Program-made: the position numbers and the translations under genes
Origin: Rhizopus sp. PT2906
Lineage: Eukaryota > Mucoromycota > Mucoromycetes > Mucorales > Rhizopodaceae
Direction of reading: 5' to 3'
DNA: 50,217 nucleotides
Assembly (NCBI GenBank): GCA_025529335.1
Contig: JAMYHX010000315.1
Span: 1-50,217, forward strand
In this document: positions 46,781 to 50,217 of the stretch, piece after piece
Layout: each line of letters starts with the position of its first letter
Position numbering within the stretch: position 1 is the stretch's first letter
The notes under the pieces: generated by a model
Database searches by the model: none
What the model saw: only the letters and a program-made list of their open reading frames with translations
What the model was told of the DNA's origin: nothing

Positions 46781-46890
46781 AAAACATTTATTTTATGTAA
46801 TTAACAATTTTACTATTACTATTATTATATATAAGAGAGAGAGAGAAAAATATGTATATAAGCTGCAGTACTGTGAATAAAAAGGGCCTC

Positions 46891-48745
46891 TTAAACAGAT
46901 AATTCTTTTTTCTTTTTGAACATGTTCTTTGATCGTTTTAGCATATTTCTCAAATTACCCCACCCACGAAGAATTTGGTATAAAAGAATAGCAGTGTATG
47001 TAGGCAGACCAATGCCATCTAGCTGAAAGTTGCCCCATTGTAATGTTGTTTGCATGGCTGCACCTATTACAACTGGAATACCAGCAACCAGCATATTCCT
47101 TGAATCCTTAAAGTCTACTTCATTTTCTACCCATATTCTTGCTCCAGATACGGTAATCAACCCAAAGAGAATAATAGATAATCCACCAAAAACACCTTCA
47201 GGTATAGTGTGAATTGCTACAAATTGAAAAGATAGGTTTAGTCAATGAGAAAACATATATATACACTGTTTTTTTACCTGCACCGAACTTTTGGATGAAT
47301 CCCAAGAGAATAGCGATGACAGCGGCAATTAAAAAGATCAAAGTGGAGAAGATTTGTGTAACAGCCTATTTTTTTAAAAAAAAAAAATGAGCAAGGGTTG
47401 CTAGGAGGAGGACAATCGTAGTTACCATGACACCGATATTTTCAGAATACGTCGTAGTACCGGGTCCACCACCAGCAGCAGATACAACCGTTGCTATGGC
47501 ATCTCCCAGAATGGCACGTCCCAAGTATTTGTCCAAGGGTTTCTCGGCCATGGCACCTACTGCTTTCAAATGGCCCAAATTCTCAGCAAGCAAGACGACA
47601 CAGACAGGCACAATAATACTGATGGCCTGTCCCTCAAATTTGGGTTTCACAAACTTGGGGGCGGCAAACCAAGAGGCCTCATACACCTGTGTGTAATCAA
47701 TTGCAGGACCTGCACCTGACCAGCCCACACCAAAATTGATAAGATAGGCAATTACCATACCTATCAGAATAGGAATACGCTTGAGCATACCGGGTGCGTA
47801 AATGCTGATGAGCGATATAAGCATAATAGTCGTAAAAGCCATCCAGCCATCAAATGAAGTCTGTGTAGCGTTTTGAAAAGCAGAAGTAGACAAGTGAATA
47901 CCGATCGTCATTACAACTGAGCCTGTCACAACTGCCAAAAAAAATAAGTGTCTTTTCTACACGATTGTAAACCTTATTACCTGGTGGCATGATCACTTCG
48001 ATCCAATCATATCCAACCAATAACACAATAAGACCAATTGCGCCGTAAACAAGACCACAGATAAGAATTCCTCCTGCAGCGACGTCTGTACGATCATTTG
48101 GTCCTGAGGTCGGTGAATAATTGTAACCTGTGGCAGAGATGACAACACCGATAAAGCCAAATGAAGAACCGACATAAGAAGGAACTAAGAGTAACGTACA
48201 GGGTTACATCCGCTGTTCTTTTTTTTTTTTTAATAAAACTTTGCAATGCTTACCTCTTCCGCCTGTGATAACATAAAAGATAATGGTTCCGATGCCTGAA
48301 AAGAAGAGTGCAGCTAAAAACAAGCATGATGAGCAAACAATAGATTGAAACAATCATTCTTACTATTTGTATCTAAACCCATCATAAGGGGCGCTTTTTA
48401 ATAAAGTCAGTCTCTGATCCATAGTACATACACTTTGTTATTTACCAATGACAGTCGAGCCAAACATGGCTAGTACATGTTGAATGCCCATAAAGAAGCA
48501 TTGAATAACGGGAGGTCTTTCATCAATATAAATGACACCTAAAGAATAATGCGAATTAAGTTCTCCCCTTCTCTTTATTATTATTCCTCTCGTCTTTTAC
48601 CTGATTTCTTTAACTTGTACTTTGGAAAGTAGTTCAAAAGGGTATGCTTTGAGAAAAGCTTGTGTGATGTAGCTAAACTAGTTGACTCTCCATTTAAGTT
48701 ATCCACTAAATCATGGGGCGGAAGTTCTGCATTGTACTTTTCCAT
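46891..48745 (-). CDS. NCS2/NAT nucleobase permease, UraA-like
   Basis: Eight exons (48601-48745, 48446-48538, 48364-48393, 48254-48313, 47981-48184, 47426-47931, 47278-47365, 46891-47216) give 483 residues. A hydrophilic ~48-residue N-terminus is followed by GVIYIDERPPVIQCFFMGIQ then HVLAMFGST, APLMMGLDTNTALFFSGIGT, VPSYVGSSFGFIGV and the family signature GGPGTTTYSENIGVMAVTQI, where E-N-x-G-x4-T is the NAT motif. About 12-14 hydrophobic spans are expected. It resembles bacterial UraA/RutG uracil-proton symporters more than the fungal UapA type, whose motif starts Q-N. It should import uracil or a related base at the plasma membrane. Exon 3 is only 30 nt and is needed to restore APLMMGLDTNT. 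The C-terminus is Lys-rich. Confidence 0.9.
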
Positions 48746-49640
48746 GTTTAATGGATATCATCCGAAAAAAAGAAAAGCAACAAAAAAATAGAAATACTCG
48801 TATAAAAAAAATCTTTCAGATCTGAATTAGCCTTTTCAACCAATGACTGAGTACTCTCTGACTACTCGATATGGAAATCATTTTACTCTAAATTAAACCC
48901 AGTGTCTCTTTTCCTGGTAAGACTCATCTGAATCGTGCCGACTTGAAACACAGATTGAATGAGTACAATTGGCCCATTCTTCGTTCAAAGCCCCCTGTCA
49001 GTTGCTTTATATGATCCGACTGTTGTGCCAATCCAGTCTTTATTTTAAAAGCTTCATCAGTATACTCTTGGTGGATACAGTCTATTTTTATGATGTATTA
49101 ATAAACATATCTTAGCGTTGTCCTTTCTTGTTTGGGGCATGAGTAAAATCGTTTACCAAGCATTCAAAGCGTACACTTGTTGCTGACTGCCAAAAAGACA
49201 AAGACGCGTGGGTATCTTGGGGATGCGCGTTTTAATAAATCTGTTTAATAACATATTAAGAAGTTTATTGATTTTGCAATATGTAATCGAACTAACAAAG
49301 CCCCTTCATTCTATGATTGATAAAATATTACTGTTTAGTCTATGAACAAAACGTCCTATAAATAGAGCCAAGGTATAGTCTTCTTAACAGGAAGTGCATG
49401 AATCATACTTCCTTTCCTTACATGAATTTTAGCATACATTTTGAAATCCTGCTTGTCGTATTCTATGATACACCTGACCTATTTTTTTTTCCCACTTTGT
49501 TACTTAACTTTTTTTACGTATTTCTATCTTTTGGGCAATATATTTCATGTTATGAGTTTTGCGTTTTTTAAGTAAACTACATATAAGTTGTGTTATATTT
49601 ATTTAGCAGTAAAAGGTTTGCAGAAGAAAGTTATCAAAAG
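48746..49640. other. Intergenic DNA, nothing recognised
   Basis: AT-rich stretch upstream of the permease and downstream of the transposase relic. It should contain the permease promoter. No gene or RNA feature was recognised. No inverted-repeat partner for the right-hand transposon end was found by eye in 49400-49640. Confidence 0.4.
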
Positions 49641-50078
49641 CTAAACTTCAAAGAGAATTTGAATGGCTTTTTTATTTAAACAACCCTCCAAACGAGAGTG
49701 AGAATGTTTAACGAAATCATACAGATGTCTTTGAGTAATCTCTCTGCAAGCTCCACTAATACGACCTTGCAGTGTTTGCTCTTCGAGAATGGCATATCTC
49801 TTGCGTTTACTCTTAGCAACCGACCAGAATTTTTCTATGGGATTGAACTCGGAAGAATAAGGTGCCAAGTATATACACTTATAACATAGCCTTTCAACCG
49901 TTTCTTGAATATAGACTCGTTTATGTATGGGAGTGTTATCCATAACAAGATAAGAACAATGAATGTACTCAAAGTTATTCATAATACCAAGAGTCTCTTT
50001 CAAGAAGCGCAGATAGTGGTTTGCTGTGGTGCCTTTTGGCTTTGACTGCTGAGATCTTCCTTTATCAAGCTTTCTCTT
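49641..50078 (-). pseudogene. Tc1/mariner-type DDE transposase, C-terminal relic
   Basis: Open frame on the minus strand with no start, closed upstream by TAA at 50079-50081. It encodes the C-terminal half of a Tc1/IS630-type transposase: KPKGTTANHYLRFLKETLG, SYLVMDNTPIHK (second catalytic Asp), then YKCIYLAPYSSEFNPIEKFW (third catalytic Glu). The N-terminal DNA-binding domain and first catalytic Asp are missing. Upstream sequence (50084-50217) is AT-rich and non-coding, resembling element-end DNA joined directly to the half gene, so an internal deletion is likely. It cannot be active. Confidence 0.8.
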
Positions 50079-50217
50079 TTAAAACCCCACAAGAACAAAT
50101 GGGTTATGCTAGGCACACTTGGGGTTCTAACACTAAAGTTTACTGTATTTTTATTAATTATTGACATTAATTTTATAAGATGTTGTCATAAAATAAAAAA
50201 GTTATTTGCGTAAAAAG
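50079..50217. mobile_element. Probable end of the Tc1-type element
   Basis: The final 139 bp lie immediately upstream of the transposase half gene and contain an imperfect hairpin (AACCCCACAAG at 50084-50094 against CTTGGGGTT at 50119-50127) and AT-rich sequence up to the window edge. They have no ORF. They are best read as the terminal region of the deleted element; the actual inverted repeat and target duplication lie beyond the window or were not found. Confidence 0.35.

Noticed and set aside
46800..46860. AT/GA-rich tract resembling a direct-repeat array
   Set aside because: Simple ATT and GA microsatellite after the HSF stop, no unit with spacers, so not CRISPR-like.
1..50217. tRNA, rRNA or CRISPR features
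   Set aside because: Scanned by eye for B-box GGTTCGANTCC-like motifs, rRNA-like stretches and regular repeat-spacer arrays on both strands; none convincing. A tRNAscan-SE or Rfam run would be decisive.

Overview
The window is nuclear DNA of a filamentous fungus, most likely an early-diverging one of the Mucoromycota (Mucorales-like). The evidence is AT-rich intergenic DNA, genes split by many short introns (mostly 45-75 nt, GTAAGT-type donors, CTAAC/TACTAAT-type branch sites), and relics of DIRS-type tyrosine-recombinase retrotransposons, LINE-like reverse transcriptase and Tc1/mariner-type transposase. No plasmid, phage, CRISPR array, rRNA or tRNA gene was seen. Exon models were built by hand from reading-frame continuity, splice signals and family knowledge.

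Left part (1-22.4 kb): an SPX-EXS phosphate exporter (XPR1/SYG1 type, 13 exons, one GC-AG intron) converges on a 137-residue tandem CCCH zinc-finger protein of the tristetraprolin/Cth2 type. Next on the minus strand is an LCL2-like secreted protein, divergent from a huge midasin gene (MDN1, about 5,290 residues, 6 exons) for 60S ribosome maturation. A small eight-cysteine secreted protein faces the end of MDN1.

Middle (22.4-31.0 kb): a gene-poor region holding an atypical casein kinase I and a graveyard of mobile or repeat-family DNA. It contains a LINE-like fragment, two inverted degenerate copies of a PD-(D/E)XK nuclease-like family gene with matching promoter and 5' ends, a DIRS-like element with four in-frame stops in its recombinase frame, and a decayed unrecognised multi-exon gene. 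A 38-nt T run lies just upstream of the kinase.

Right part (31.2-48.8 kb): a dense block of housekeeping genes. These are glutaryl-CoA dehydrogenase (Lys/Trp catabolism), NRDE2 (nuclear RNA surveillance and RNAi, 13 exons), a small two-helix membrane protein, HMG-CoA lyase (Leu catabolism, with an added C-terminal SKL), an acyl-CoA synthetase/4-coumarate-CoA ligase-like enzyme, tRNA dimethylallyltransferase, a heat-shock transcription factor behind a 2.2-kb gene-free upstream region, and an NCS2/UraA-type nucleobase permease with a 30-nt microexon. The right end holds a truncated Tc1-type transposase.

Several right-hand genes share mitochondrial amino-acid and acyl-CoA metabolism, but the order looks like ordinary eukaryotic gene order and not an operon or biosynthetic cluster. 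The least explained parts are the paired nuclease-like relics and the unknown gene at 27-31 kb, the eight-cysteine secreted protein, and several unusual splice structures.
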